Source of the DNA: an uncultured Bacteroidales bacterium
Lineage (GTDB): Bacteria; Bacteroidota; Bacteroidia; Bacteroidales; UBA932
Assembly: GCA_947253655.1 (NCBI GenBank)
Contig: CAMYAE010000007.1
Span: forward strand, 1 to 64,000
Length of the DNA stretch: 64,000 bases
Direction: 5' to 3'
The position numbers and the translations under genes are program-made. Position 1 is the stretch's first letter; every line of letters begins with the position of its first letter. The notes under the pieces are model-generated. The model worked only from the letters and a program-made list of their open reading frames with translations. It had not been told where the DNA came from and searched no databases. Of the stretch, positions 53,959 through 62,696 are shown in pieces.

Positions 53959-55404
53959 ATGAGAAAAACCATAAAAATATATTTGTCGTGCATAATTGCA
54001 GCAGCCTCTTCCGTGTCGTGCAATTTCCTTGATGTGGACCAGGTAGGCAAAAGCGACATCCCGACATATTTCTCCGAAGCGTCGGCTCTCCAGCCGGCAT
54101 TGAACGGCACATATAGCCTTCTGTATGAAATTTATGACAAATTTCTGCTTATATATCCTGAGGTTACAGGAGACCTCATGAGCCTTTCTGCCGGCAATCC
54201 GTCCTGGGAGACAATCTACAATTTCTCCTCTACCTATATGGAGGAGACGACGGCTGTCGGCTATATATGGAAATATTCTTATAATATAATCCAGAATGTA
54301 AATCATATAATATATTATGCTCCCGGACTGAAGGACGGACGCAATGACGCAATGATTGACAATATAATCGCACAGGCGTATTTCATCAGGGCTTTGACGC
54401 ATTTCAATCTATGTCAGGTCTATGCACAGACCTATACTTTCACCCCGGATGCCTCACATCCCGGAGTGCCTGTCCTTACTAAAATCCCTAAAGTGACGGA
54501 AAAGCTCAAAAGGGCTACGGTGAAAGAGGTTTATGACCAGGTCATCTCCGATGCGGAGAAAGCCATGTCCACATTTTCCCCGTCTTATCCTTTCAATGAA
54601 TATCTTGCCTCTCCGGCATCATGCAAGGCTCTTCTTGCCAGGGTCTTCTTGTATATGGGGGATTATGCCCGTGCAGCCTCATACTCCGGAGAACTCATAA
54701 AGGACTTCCCGTTAGCCTCACGCGAAAATTATCGGAATATGTATGTGAATGTGGGCACGAGGGGAGTAGAGGCAATTCTGCGGCTTGGAGGTTATGCGCA
54801 AGTCCGGGTTTTGCAGACATTCTATGACTATAAAGAGCCGTCCGCTACCCCGTCCGCCAAGCTGAAAAGTCTTTTCAATGATGAGAAGGATGTGCGTCTG
54901 ACGCTTTTCAGTCATAGGGCATACGATCCGGACACCAAGAAGATGCGGGATTACGAAAACGTGTGTATGAAGTTCTATTGTACCGATTCCACTGTTAATG
55001 TCGTGGACAAACATTATGACCCTTTTGTGTTCAGGGTTTCCGAGATGTATCTTATCAAGGCTGAGGCGTATTGCAGAATGGACAAGGCCGACAGTGCTTC
55101 CTTATTAATTAAGTCGCTTGAAGCCAGAGCTTTAGGAATAGACCGTGAAGATGTATCGCTCGACTTTTCAGATGCCGCCGGTTTAGACGGGATTATTATG
55201 GAGGAAAGGATGAAAGAATTGTGTCTGGAGGGGCACAGGCTCTTTGACATAGCCCGCAGGAAAGAAACCCTCGAAAGGGATAAGGAGACGACGGCAACGC
55301 TCCGCACATTGAAATTCCCTGATTACCGTTTTGTCCTTTTCATACCGTATCTTGAAATGGAATCCAATAAAGAGATAGAACAAAATCCTTCTGAAAACAG
55401 TTGA
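53959..55404 (+). CDS. SusD/RagB-family lipoprotein
   Basis: A 481-residue lipoprotein (lipobox SVSC, Cys21), 6 bases after susC. SusD-fold features: FLDVDQVGKSDIPTYF, ALNGTYSLLYEIY, AYFIRALTHFNLCQVYA, VSEMYLIKAEAYCRMDKAD, IIMEERMKELCLEGHRLFDIARR. It acts as the surface lid of the transporter. The last codons run into the next gene's start region. Confidence 0.93.
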   Translation: MRKTIKIYLSCIIAAASSVSCNFLDVDQVGKSDIPTYFSEASALQPALNGTYSLLYEIYDKFLLIYPEVTGDLMSLSAGNPSWETIYNFSSTYMEETTAVGYIWKYSYNIIQNVNHIIYYAPGLKDGRNDAMIDNIIAQAYFIRALTHFNLCQVYAQTYTFTPDASHPGVPVLTKIPKVTEKLKRATVKEVYDQVISDAEKAMSTFSPSYPFNEYLASPASCKALLARVFLYMGDYARAASYSGELIKDFPLASRENYRNMYVNVGTRGVEAILRLGGYAQVRVLQTFYDYKEPSATPSAKLKSLFNDEKDVRLTLFSHRAYDPDTKKMRDYENVCMKFYCTDSTVNVVDKHYDPFVFRVSEMYLIKAEAYCRMDKADSASLLIKSLEARALGIDREDVSLDFSDAAGLDGIIMEERMKELCLEGHRLFDIARRKETLERDKETTATLRTLKFPDYRFVLFIPYLEMESNKEIEQNPSENS

Positions 55405-55406
55405 TT

Positions 55407-55868
55407 ATGAGACGATTTGTATATATATTTGTCTTAATGGCCTTTGCGATGTCATGTCAGGTGGACAGCACGCCGCTGTATGATAATCCTTTTGTGTACC
55501 TTGCAACAGGAGAAGGGGCAGGAAGCGTCATCGTAGGAGCTGATGCCGATGTTGTGAACACTTATTATATGATGTTGAGCTCCAAATCTTTTGATGAGGA
55601 TATAGTTGTGGAGTATGAAGCGGTAGCCGGCAGCGGCTTGCAAGAGGGGGTTGATTATTCCATAATTACGGAAGGCCGTTCGATCAGATTTCTTCCGGGG
55701 ATATTCAAGATGCCAATAAGAATTAAGTGGATGCCGAATGAGGTTGGAGCAGATAAGGACAATACGTTGAGGCTTAGGATTACACAAAGTAATGTCCCAC
55801 TCACATACGGTCTGCCCGGGCCGGACGCCCGTAACAGAGAGCTTGTAATAACAAAACGGAATTTGTAA
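55407..55868 (+). CDS. Small Calx-beta/DUF4843-like lipoprotein
   Basis: A 153-residue lipoprotein from the ATG at 55407 (signal MRRFVYIFVLMAFAMSC, Cys17); a TTG at 55401 inside the susD end would add two residues. The remainder is a single beta domain with LATGEGAGSVIVGAD, VVEYEAVAGSGLQEGVDYSI and RFLPGIFKMPIRIKW, similar to Calx-beta/DUF1735-like units that follow susD in many loci. It probably binds the substrate at the surface. Overlap with susD indicates co-transcription. Confidence 0.75.
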   Translation: MRRFVYIFVLMAFAMSCQVDSTPLYDNPFVYLATGEGAGSVIVGADADVVNTYYMMLSSKSFDEDIVVEYEAVAGSGLQEGVDYSIITEGRSIRFLPGIFKMPIRIKWMPNEVGADKDNTLRLRITQSNVPLTYGLPGPDARNRELVITKRNL

Positions 55869-55884
55869 TTAAATATAAAACGAA

Positions 55885-57369
55885 ATGAAACAGAATTTTA
55901 TTTTAGCGACAATATTTGCGCTAATGGCCCTTGCAGTTGCCTGCAAGCCTGAATCTAAGAATGAGACGCCTGTGGTGCCTCCTCCGTCCATGACTTCCTT
56001 TAAATTCGAAGTTTCCAGAAATCCGGGAATCATAATGTCAGATGTTGAGGGGCAGATCAACGGACAGGAAATTTCCGTGGCGCTTCCTAAGACAGCAGAC
56101 GTCACAGCCCTTGTAGCAACATTTGAGGTGGGAGAGAAAAATGTGGTTAAAGTAGGCTCAAAGGTGCAGGAAAGTGGGATTACGGTTAATGATTTTACCG
56201 TGCCCGTAGATTATATTGTGTCTAACAGTGATGGTACCAAGAATGCAATCTATTCCGTAAAGGTGAACAGGGTAGCAGGTGAGTGGAAGCTTCTTGCCAC
56301 ATATTCCGACCTGAAAGTGAAATCCTCGGTGATGAAAGTAAATCCGGCTGACGGCCTGCCTTACATCGCATTCAAGGAGAACGATATTACTGAACCGCTT
56401 ACAAACAGTGCTGGTAAGATGACTGTGCTTAAATTCGGCGGAGAAAGTTTTTCAGTAGTGGGCACGGTCGGATTTAGTGAAATTATGGGCAACAGTGATA
56501 TGGATATTGACTTTGATGATGCCGGCTCTCCTCTTGTAACCTATAAGCTTAAAACCGGTACAAAGCCCGGGACGGTGATGAAGTTTGAAGGCGGAAGTTG
56601 GAAAAGCTTAGGAGCTGAAACCGGCTCTGATGTCGCTGCCGTCCAGGTAAAGGTGGCAGCCCTATCCGGCAAGCAGGTGCTTATGGCACAGATAAATTCA
56701 AGCAAGAACAATCCTTACGGAAGAAATGCCTTTGTCGTATCTTCTTATAACGGGACGCAATGGGCACATGCCAATATACTTCCCCTGGAGAAGAATCCTA
56801 TGTCTAAAATAGCAATGTGCAATGGCAAAGATGCCGTCTATGCCGCTTTGATTTATAGAGGAACAGTCGGTGGTGTAAAGTACGGACATGAGGTACTGCA
56901 ATACAAAGACGGGTCATGGTCTTCTCTTCGGAGCAATTATCTGCATGAGGGAGCTGTCCAGACCGGTATTGCAATTTTGGACATAGTGGCTTCAGGCGGA
57001 AATGTCTTCCTTATAACTGCTGATGATGCGGGGGTTAATGGAGAATTTCATTTCAGGGTAGAAAAGTATGCATCAGGTGCGTGGACAGCAGTCGGAACTC
57101 CTATCCCTTATGTGCATGGAGAAACTCACGACATTGCAAGAATTGCAGTCGCACCTGACGGGACTCCATACGTCGCATATTACGATTTCAAGAATACTAA
57201 GGCTGTATATGTTACGGAATTTGACAAGGACACCAAGCAATGGAGTGACGCCGTTGCGGTGGCTCAGGAAAGCATTACCGATTTGTGCTTCAATTTCTCA
57301 AAGGCCGGTATCGGATATATTTCATTCATAGATGCAAACGGGGCGGAGAAACTGTATGTCTGCAAATAG
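55885..57369 (+). CDS. Beta-propeller lipoprotein with N-terminal Ig-like domain
   Basis: A 494-residue lipoprotein (lipobox AVAC, Cys20). Residues 35-130 form an Ig-like domain of the DUF5018 type (TSFKFEVSRNPGI, VALPKTADVTALVATFEV, DYIVSNSDGTKNAIYSVKV). Residues 135-494 contain propeller-like blades, each with a W-x-L or similar core (GEWKLLATYSD, GGSWKSLGAE, GTQWAHANILP, GSWSSLRSN, GAWTAVGTP, DGTPYVAYYD). It is likely the SusE-position surface binding subunit of the peptidase/SusCD locus. The ligand is unknown. Confidence 0.7.
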   Translation: MKQNFILATIFALMALAVACKPESKNETPVVPPPSMTSFKFEVSRNPGIIMSDVEGQINGQEISVALPKTADVTALVATFEVGEKNVVKVGSKVQESGITVNDFTVPVDYIVSNSDGTKNAIYSVKVNRVAGEWKLLATYSDLKVKSSVMKVNPADGLPYIAFKENDITEPLTNSAGKMTVLKFGGESFSVVGTVGFSEIMGNSDMDIDFDDAGSPLVTYKLKTGTKPGTVMKFEGGSWKSLGAETGSDVAAVQVKVAALSGKQVLMAQINSSKNNPYGRNAFVVSSYNGTQWAHANILPLEKNPMSKIAMCNGKDAVYAALIYRGTVGGVKYGHEVLQYKDGSWSSLRSNYLHEGAVQTGIAILDIVASGGNVFLITADDAGVNGEFHFRVEKYASGAWTAVGTPIPYVHGETHDIARIAVAPDGTPYVAYYDFKNTKAVYVTEFDKDTKQWSDAVAVAQESITDLCFNFSKAGIGYISFIDANGAEKLYVCK

Positions 57370-58615
57370 GATTATACGGCTTGAGGTGCTGCTGTTGATA
57401 GCGGCACCTTTGTTTTTTGTCCATTCAGTAGATTCTTTTGCGAGATGTGAGAAGCCTTTCAGAGTGGCTTTTGTGGGAGACCCGCAGATTAACGACTCGA
57501 CGACGCTCCGGTACGCACGCAGGTCGGTTTATACGGAGTTGCGTGAAAGAAAGGACTTGGATATGGTCATTCTGCTCGGAGACCTTGTAAATGATGACGT
57601 TTCATTATTGTTGCCGACCAAGGAGTCTTTGGACTCGCTTCCTTGCCCATGGTTTTCCGTGCCCGGCAATCACGACAGGGATTTCTATGGTCTTAAGAAA
57701 GGACGGCCGATCAGTATTGACAGGAGTGTGGACGAAGAAAAATCCCGCGACTTTGCAAGTTTTCGCAGATTGATTGGTCCTGAGGACACTTCGTTTGTTG
57801 CAGGAGGCATTCGTTTCATCTTGCTCAATGACGTTTGTCAGGACGGGCGTTTAGGATATTTCGGAGGGCTCGACAAAGTCAGAAAACGGTATGTCGATTC
57901 CGTGCTTTCGGCTACTCCTAAGGATATGTTGGCTGTTCTGTCTGCTCATATACCGTTCTCATCACTGCGTGCAAAGTACAACCTCTATCCGATATTGCTC
58001 AAACATCCCAAGTCTTTACTGATCTGCGGACATACTCATACCGCAGGCCGTCATGAGATCTTGCCAGGAGTAGAGGAGGTTATGGTCGGGGCGGCATGCG
58101 GGAGTTTCTGGCGTGGCGAAAAAGATGAAACAGGTATTTCCTATGCTGTCATGAATTGCGGGGCTCCTCGCGGCTATTATGTTGCGGATTTTTATAAGGA
58201 CGGTGAATATAGATTAAGGTATAAGTCCATTGCCAAAGACGACAATTATATGGCCACTGTGTGGCTGACTGATGACAATATGCTTATAGCCAATGTGTTC
58301 GGAGGCTCGGAAACCGGGGATGTAACAGTCAGGATGCCCGGTCTCAGAGGAAGGGTGAGCCTGTCAAGGACGGATATGGTTGCACCGGAGGTGTTGCTTG
58401 CAAGAAGACGCAATGTAGAGTTGCGTAAAGCAGGCGGAGATGCTTCGGATTTTATTCCTCTACGGAAAATGCCCTCGCCTCATATATGGACGGGACGGGT
58501 TGCCCCCGGCCGAAAGTCTAAAGCGGCGGCAAGAGGGCGGAAAGTCAAAGTCAGGTACAGGGACGGAAGTATGTCGTTCAATATAAAAACGTCTGTCAGG
58601 CCTTTGAAAATATGA
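57356..58615 (+). CDS. Secreted calcineurin-like metallophosphoesterase
   Basis: A 419-residue protein from the ATG at 57356, overlapping the propeller gene by 14 bases; a more upstream frame start (57332) lies within that gene. A signal peptide (about 1-28) leads to the phosphoesterase core: VGDPQIND, LLGDLVNDD, PGNHDRDF, SAHIPF and CGHTHTAG. The first motif has Gln in place of His, as in some subfamily members. The C-terminal 130 residues form a beta domain with a Lys/Arg-rich tail. It may remove phosphate from the imported ligand or from phosphoproteins before uptake. Confidence 0.82.
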   Translation: MSANRIIRLEVLLLIAAPLFFVHSVDSFARCEKPFRVAFVGDPQINDSTTLRYARRSVYTELRERKDLDMVILLGDLVNDDVSLLLPTKESLDSLPCPWFSVPGNHDRDFYGLKKGRPISIDRSVDEEKSRDFASFRRLIGPEDTSFVAGGIRFILLNDVCQDGRLGYFGGLDKVRKRYVDSVLSATPKDMLAVLSAHIPFSSLRAKYNLYPILLKHPKSLLICGHTHTAGRHEILPGVEEVMVGAACGSFWRGEKDETGISYAVMNCGAPRGYYVADFYKDGEYRLRYKSIAKDDNYMATVWLTDDNMLIANVFGGSETGDVTVRMPGLRGRVSLSRTDMVAPEVLLARRRNVELRKAGGDASDFIPLRKMPSPHIWTGRVAPGRKSKAAARGRKVKVRYRDGSMSFNIKTSVRPLKI

Positions 58616-58633
58616 CGTTTTGTCGTAAATTCG
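58603..58633 (+). promoter_or_regulatory. Promoter of the class II aldolase gene
   Basis: TTTG (58603-58606) and TAAATTCG (58626-58633) are 19 bases apart; the -7 box differs from consensus by one base. Its -33 box lies in the end of the phosphoesterase gene. A leader of about 88 bases precedes the aldolase ATG. Confidence 0.55.
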
Positions 58634-58726
58634 CATGATAAAAAAGATTGGCAGAATTATTGCAGCCAAGTCTTTTGGCGGATAAGCCGCACGGTTGGTA
58701 GTTAATTAATTTCTAATGTTAATATT

Positions 58727-59728
58727 ATGATTTCTTACAAAGAATTAGGTCTTGTAAACACTAAAGAGATGTTTGCAAAGGCCGTTAAAGGCGGATATGC
58801 CATACCTGCTTTCAATTTCAACAATATGGAGCAGCTTCAGGCCATTATTCAGGCCGCAGCCGCAAAGAAGTCTCCTGTAATACTTCAGGTTTCAAAGGGT
58901 GCCCGCAACTATGCAAACCAGACACTTCTGCGTTATATGGCAGAGGGAGCAGTTGAATATGCTAAGGAACTCGGTTGGGAGAGACCGCAGATTGTGCTGC
59001 ATCTTGACCACGGCGATTCTTTCGAACTCTGCAAGAGCTGCGTTGACACCGGTTTCTCATCTGTTATGATTGACGGCTCCGCCCTTCCATATGAAGAGAA
59101 CGTTGCCCTTACCAAGAAAGTTGTGGAATATGCCCATGCCCATGATGTCAGCGTAGAGGCAGAACTCGGCGTACTCGCAGGCGTTGAAGATGAGGTCGTT
59201 GCAGAAGAATCTCACTACACTCGTCCTGAAGAGGTTATAGACTTTACTTCAAAGACGGGTTGCGACTCGCTTGCAATCTCAATCGGTACATCTCACGGAG
59301 CTTATAAATTCAAGCCGGAGCAGTGCACGAGAGACCCTAAGACCGGCCGTCTTGTTCCGCCGCCGCTCGCATTCGATGTACTTCGCGAGATTGAAAAGAA
59401 GCTTCCGGGCTTCCCGATTGTGCTGCACGGCTCTTCATCAGTGCCGCAGGAGTATGTTGACATCATCGATGCCAATGGCGGCAAGCTGCCTGATGCCGTA
59501 GGTATTCCTGAGGAGGAACTCCGCGAGGCTGCAAAGTCTGCTGTCTGCAAAATAAACATCGACTCGGACTCCCGTCTTGCAATGACTGCTGCTGTCCGCA
59601 AGGTCTTCACCGAAAAACCGGGTGAGTTCGACCCTCGCAAATATCTCGGACCTGCACGTGACGAGATGAGGAAACTCTATGAGCACAAGATCGTGGACGT
59701 TCTCGGCTCTGACGGCAAGGCAGAATAA
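58727..59728 (+). CDS. fba: Class II fructose-bisphosphate aldolase
   Basis: A 333-residue cytoplasmic enzyme of glycolysis. Class II marks: IPAFNFNNMEQ at about 26-36, VLHLDHGDSFE with Asp94 and zinc ligand His95, EAELGVLAGVEDE, SLAISIGTSHGAYKF and VLHGSSSVP, with the second zinc ligand histidines. Codon use is even and choice codons are more biased than in neighbours, as expected for a highly expressed gene. A strong hairpin follows the stop. Confidence 0.95.
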   Translation: MISYKELGLVNTKEMFAKAVKGGYAIPAFNFNNMEQLQAIIQAAAAKKSPVILQVSKGARNYANQTLLRYMAEGAVEYAKELGWERPQIVLHLDHGDSFELCKSCVDTGFSSVMIDGSALPYEENVALTKKVVEYAHAHDVSVEAELGVLAGVEDEVVAEESHYTRPEEVIDFTSKTGCDSLAISIGTSHGAYKFKPEQCTRDPKTGRLVPPPLAFDVLREIEKKLPGFPIVLHGSSSVPQEYVDIIDANGGKLPDAVGIPEEELREAAKSAVCKINIDSDSRLAMTAAVRKVFTEKPGEFDPRKYLGPARDEMRKLYEHKIVDVLGSDGKAE

Positions 59729-59764
59729 TTTTATCGGACAATATTTCCCTAAGGGAATATAAAT

Positions 59765-59795
59765 AATAAGGAGCGATTGAGTATCGCTCCTTATT
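59765..59795. terminator. Terminator hairpin between fba and the FKBP gene
   Basis: A perfect 13-base-pair inverted repeat (AATAAGGAGCGAT and its complement, 5-base loop) lies 37 bases after the fba stop. It has no long T run on either side, so it may be a bidirectional or weak terminator. A smaller hairpin (TTCCC-TA-AGGGAA) lies at about 59745-59757. Confidence 0.65.
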
Positions 59796-59798
59796 GCA

Positions 59799-59937
59799 TT
59801 ATTGAAGTGTCGCGCTAATCTTGTATGTCGCGGAATTAAAGGTAATCAGATATTTGCCCGAAACTTCAGGGAGCCTTATATTCCTGCTGTGAATGAAATC
59901 TTGTTGGAAGCAAATTCATCTTCCTTGGAAGCATAGT
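59799..59937 (-). pseudogene. Remnant of a SusE/SusF-like lipoprotein 3' end
   Basis: On the minus strand two reading frames joined by a one-base shift at about 59880 read NYASKEDEFASNKISFTAG then NIRLPEVSGKYLITFNSATYKISATLQ, ending in TAA at 59799-59801. This resembles the C-terminal strands of SusE/SusF-type glycan-binding domains (NIxxPExGKYxITFN). No upstream part is present because the FKBP stop lies 9 bases away. It is a decayed fragment, and the similarity is judged by eye over about 40 residues. Confidence 0.4.
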
Positions 59938-59945
59938 TATTTCCC

Positions 59946-60551
59946 TTAGAGGACTTCTATGAGCTCTACCTTGAAGACAAGAGCGGCGTAGGGAGGAATC
60001 GATCCACCGGCTCCGGCTTCTCCGTATGCTAAATTATATGGGATAAACAGTTGCCATTCAGATCCTTCCGACATAAGTTGCAATGCCTCTGTCCAGCCGG
60101 CAATCACCTGATTGACACCGAACACCGCAGGCTCGCCTCGTCTGTATGAGCTGTCGAACACCTTTCCGTCAATGAAAGTGCCTTCGTAGTGGCATTTTAC
60201 CTGTGAGGTCTTGCCCGGCTTTTTGCCGTTGCCGTTTTTCAGCACCTTATATTGCAAGCCGCTTGCCAACACCGTAACCCCTTCTTTCTTCGCATTTTCA
60301 AGAAGAAATTCGGCACCCTCTTTCTTCATAGCTTCTCCTATTTCGGCACGGGATGCAGCCTGAGCTTCCTCCAACTGAGAAAAGTATTTGTCAAGCAGTT
60401 TCCCTGCCTCCTCGTAAGAGATTGCCGGCTCTTCTCCTTTCAAAGTGGCTTTGAGGCCCGCCGTAAAATCTTCAAAAGATATTTCTTTGACACCTGACTG
60501 TATCATATTGTGAGCTATGCTCATACCTAATGCGTAACTGTTCTTGTCCAT
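59946..60551 (-). CDS. FKBP-type peptidyl-prolyl isomerase
   Basis: A 201-residue protein with the FkpA/Mip layout: an N-terminal helical dimerisation part (1-95, EIGEAMKKEGAEFLLENAKKEG helix) and a C-terminal FKBP domain (about 108-201: VKCHYEGTFIDGKVFDSSYRRGEP, VIAGWTEALQLMSEGSEWQLFIP, YGEAGAGGSIPPYAALVFKVEL). No signal peptide, so a cytoplasmic form of Mip is expected unless a start farther upstream exists. Two TAnnTTTG boxes (60573-60566 and 60591-60584 on the minus strand) lie upstream. Confidence 0.9.
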   Translation of the reverse strand: MDKNSYALGMSIAHNMIQSGVKEISFEDFTAGLKATLKGEEPAISYEEAGKLLDKYFSQLEEAQAASRAEIGEAMKKEGAEFLLENAKKEGVTVLASGLQYKVLKNGNGKKPGKTSQVKCHYEGTFIDGKVFDSSYRRGEPAVFGVNQVIAGWTEALQLMSEGSEWQLFIPYNLAYGEAGAGGSIPPYAALVFKVELIEVL

Positions 60552-60632
60552 ATTGCTTTTTGTTTCAAATTTACTATGAATTACAAAAATAAGGTTTTTC
60601 GCGGAGAATTAATAAAATCTGTTTTGTAATGT

Positions 60633-60640
60633 TATATTTG
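60633..60640 (+). promoter_or_regulatory. -7 box of the BtuB-like gene
   Basis: TATATTTG ends only 5 bases before the GTG at 60646, the longest-frame start, so a leaderless or very short transcript is implied. No TTTG at the -33 distance. Confidence 0.45.
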
Positions 60641-60645
60641 CAGAT

Positions 60646-62649
60646 GTGTTAAATTTCAGGACAATAATATCGTTGCAACTGTTTTTGCTGTCTGTAGCAT
60701 TACGGGCAGCAGATTTTGTGACCGACACCATTCCGGCATCTGCCGTCCGGGCATATCCCGTTATGGGGAATATAAGTCCGTCAGACAGCATATCGCAAGA
60801 AAAAATCAGGAGTTCTGCCTCGATTGCCGATGCAGTAAGGATGTTTTCGGGCGTTCAGGTAAAGGATTACGGAGGCGTAGGAGGTCTCAAGACCGTGAAT
60901 ATAAGAAGTCTTGGAAGTCAGCATACGGGGGTCTTTCTTGACGGAATTCAAGTGGACAACGCCCAGAATATGCAGGTGGATCTGGGACGACTTACCGTAG
61001 ATGATGTAGGGTCTATCAGAGTTTTCAATTCCAACAAGACGGAATGGCTTCAAAGTGCCAAAGAATTCGCTTCGGCAAATGCCATATATATTGATGTCCG
61101 TGAACCTGTCTTCGTAGGAAGAAAGTCGTTGCTGCGTTCCAAAATCCGCGGAGGCTCATTCGGCCTTTTATCCGGCAGCCTTGTTTGGGAAAAGAAAATC
61201 GCCCCTCGTTTGTCTTTAAGGCTGAGCAATGAACTTGTCCACTCTGACGGCAGATACCGTTTCCGAGTGACGGATTTTCGGGAAATGCCCGGCGGAAAAA
61301 TCTCCGGATACGACACTGTCATGGTCAGAACCAATTGCGATTTGCGAAGCTATCGTATTGAGGGACAGCTATTCGGCAAGTCTGCCGACGGGGTTTCGGA
61401 GTGGAGTTTAAGGCTATATGACTACGACTCTGAAAGGGGGCTGCCGGGACCGGTCTACAAGGTTGCAGGCTCTTTCCCGATGAGTGCTGACAGGCAGGCT
61501 GACAATAATTTTTTCGTGCAGGGAAAGTGGTCCCGAAGGTTTTCCGGCAAGAATGCATTGGCCATAAAGGCGAAATATGCGTCGGACAGGCTGCACTATA
61601 TTGATTTCTCAGAACTTGATGCAAGCGTGCCAGCGGCGGATTATATCTATAAAAACAGCAGCTTATATATCTCTTTTTCCGGCTTATTGTCTCCTATGCC
61701 ATGGTGGAAACTTGGGCTTGCAGCCGACTATCAGTTCAATCGCCTGAGACACAATAAACTCGTACCGGTATCTCCGGAGAGACACAGCATCTATGCGGCC
61801 GGGTCATCAGCCTTTGTCTTTCCTAAAATAAAGATATCATCATCCCTGCTCTACACCATTGTTGACGATGTGTTTAATGGGAAAAACCGTATCAATTCCT
61901 GCCTGACGCCGGCTCTTACGGTGAGATACAGGCCGTTTGATTGTATTGATCTGAACATTATCGGGTTTGCCAAACGCTCTTTCAGAATGCCGACATTCAA
62001 TGACCTTTATTATGTGACAGCAGGAGTGAAGGCTTTGAGACCGGAGGATGCCCGTCAAACGGATTTGGGGCTGGATTATTCTTTTTCGCCGCTACGTGGA
62101 TTAAGTATCGTCCTTGGAATGGAGGGCTATCATAATGCTTTGAATGATAAGATAATAGCAGTTCCGACATCTAACCAGTTCAGGTGGTCTATGTATAATA
62201 TAGGTAAAGTCGAGGTCCTCGGCCTGCTTATGAAAGCGGATCTTGAATATGATGACGGCAGCCATAAGACAGGGATAACCGTAAGATATTCTTATCAAAA
62301 GGCCTTGGACATAAGTGAGCCTGAGGCTATATCTTATAAAGGTCAGATCCCCTATATTCCTCTGCATAGCGGCACCGTCTCTCTATTTTATTCGCAGAGA
62401 GGCTGGAGGGCGGATGCCGACTTTTTCTTCACCGGAGAAAGATACACCGCCTCGTCCAATCTGCCCTTATTCCGTCTGAAGCCTTGGGGGACAGGGGATA
62501 TGTCGTTGTCAAAGTCGTTCGGTATAAAGTCGTCCGAGCTTAAGGCGACCATAAACCTGCGCAATCTGTTTGGCAGCCGCTATGAAATTGTGGCGAATTA
62601 TCCTATGCCCGGAATGAATTTTCTCATAGGTATAGAATATATTTTCTGA
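60646..62649 (+). CDS. btuB: BtuB-like TonB-dependent receptor
   Basis: A 667-residue receptor with signal peptide (1-22, ending LRA), plug about 40-150 (SASIADAVRMFSGVQVKDYGGVGGLKTVNIRSLGSQHTGVFLDGIQVDNAQ) and a barrel ending IGIEYIF. It has no N-terminal carboxypeptidase-like domain and no SusD partner, like BtuB. The next gene encodes a BtuG-like surface propeller, the pair used for cobalamin capture in Bacteroides. The GTG start is taken because the ATG two bases before it stops after two codons. No cobalamin riboswitch fits in the 94-base gap upstream. Substrate identity is inferred from the pairing. Confidence 0.75.
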   Translation: MLNFRTIISLQLFLLSVALRAADFVTDTIPASAVRAYPVMGNISPSDSISQEKIRSSASIADAVRMFSGVQVKDYGGVGGLKTVNIRSLGSQHTGVFLDGIQVDNAQNMQVDLGRLTVDDVGSIRVFNSNKTEWLQSAKEFASANAIYIDVREPVFVGRKSLLRSKIRGGSFGLLSGSLVWEKKIAPRLSLRLSNELVHSDGRYRFRVTDFREMPGGKISGYDTVMVRTNCDLRSYRIEGQLFGKSADGVSEWSLRLYDYDSERGLPGPVYKVAGSFPMSADRQADNNFFVQGKWSRRFSGKNALAIKAKYASDRLHYIDFSELDASVPAADYIYKNSSLYISFSGLLSPMPWWKLGLAADYQFNRLRHNKLVPVSPERHSIYAAGSSAFVFPKIKISSSLLYTIVDDVFNGKNRINSCLTPALTVRYRPFDCIDLNIIGFAKRSFRMPTFNDLYYVTAGVKALRPEDARQTDLGLDYSFSPLRGLSIVLGMEGYHNALNDKIIAVPTSNQFRWSMYNIGKVEVLGLLMKADLEYDDGSHKTGITVRYSYQKALDISEPEAISYKGQIPYIPLHSGTVSLFYSQRGWRADADFFFTGERYTASSNLPLFRLKPWGTGDMSLSKSFGIKSSELKATINLRNLFGSRYEIVANYPMPGMNFLIGIEYIF

Positions 62650-62660
62650 TGGGAAATATA

Positions 62661-62668
62661 TATATTTG
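62661..62668 (+). promoter_or_regulatory. Candidate -7 box of the BtuG-like gene
   Basis: TATATTTG lies 28 bases before the ATG at 62697, in the 47-base gap after btuB. It may allow extra transcription of the binding protein. No clear -33 box. Confidence 0.4.
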
Positions 62669-62696
62669 CGGCTAAATCAATAAAAACTTATAAATC

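Noticed and set aside
60552..60645. Cobalamin riboswitch before the BtuB-like gene
   Set aside because: The gap is 94 bases, too short for the roughly 200-base element, and shows no conserved box of the family.
60644..60652. ATG at 60644 as the start of the BtuB-like gene
   Set aside because: It reads ATG-TGT-TAA, so it stops after two codons; the GTG two bases later keeps the receptor frame.
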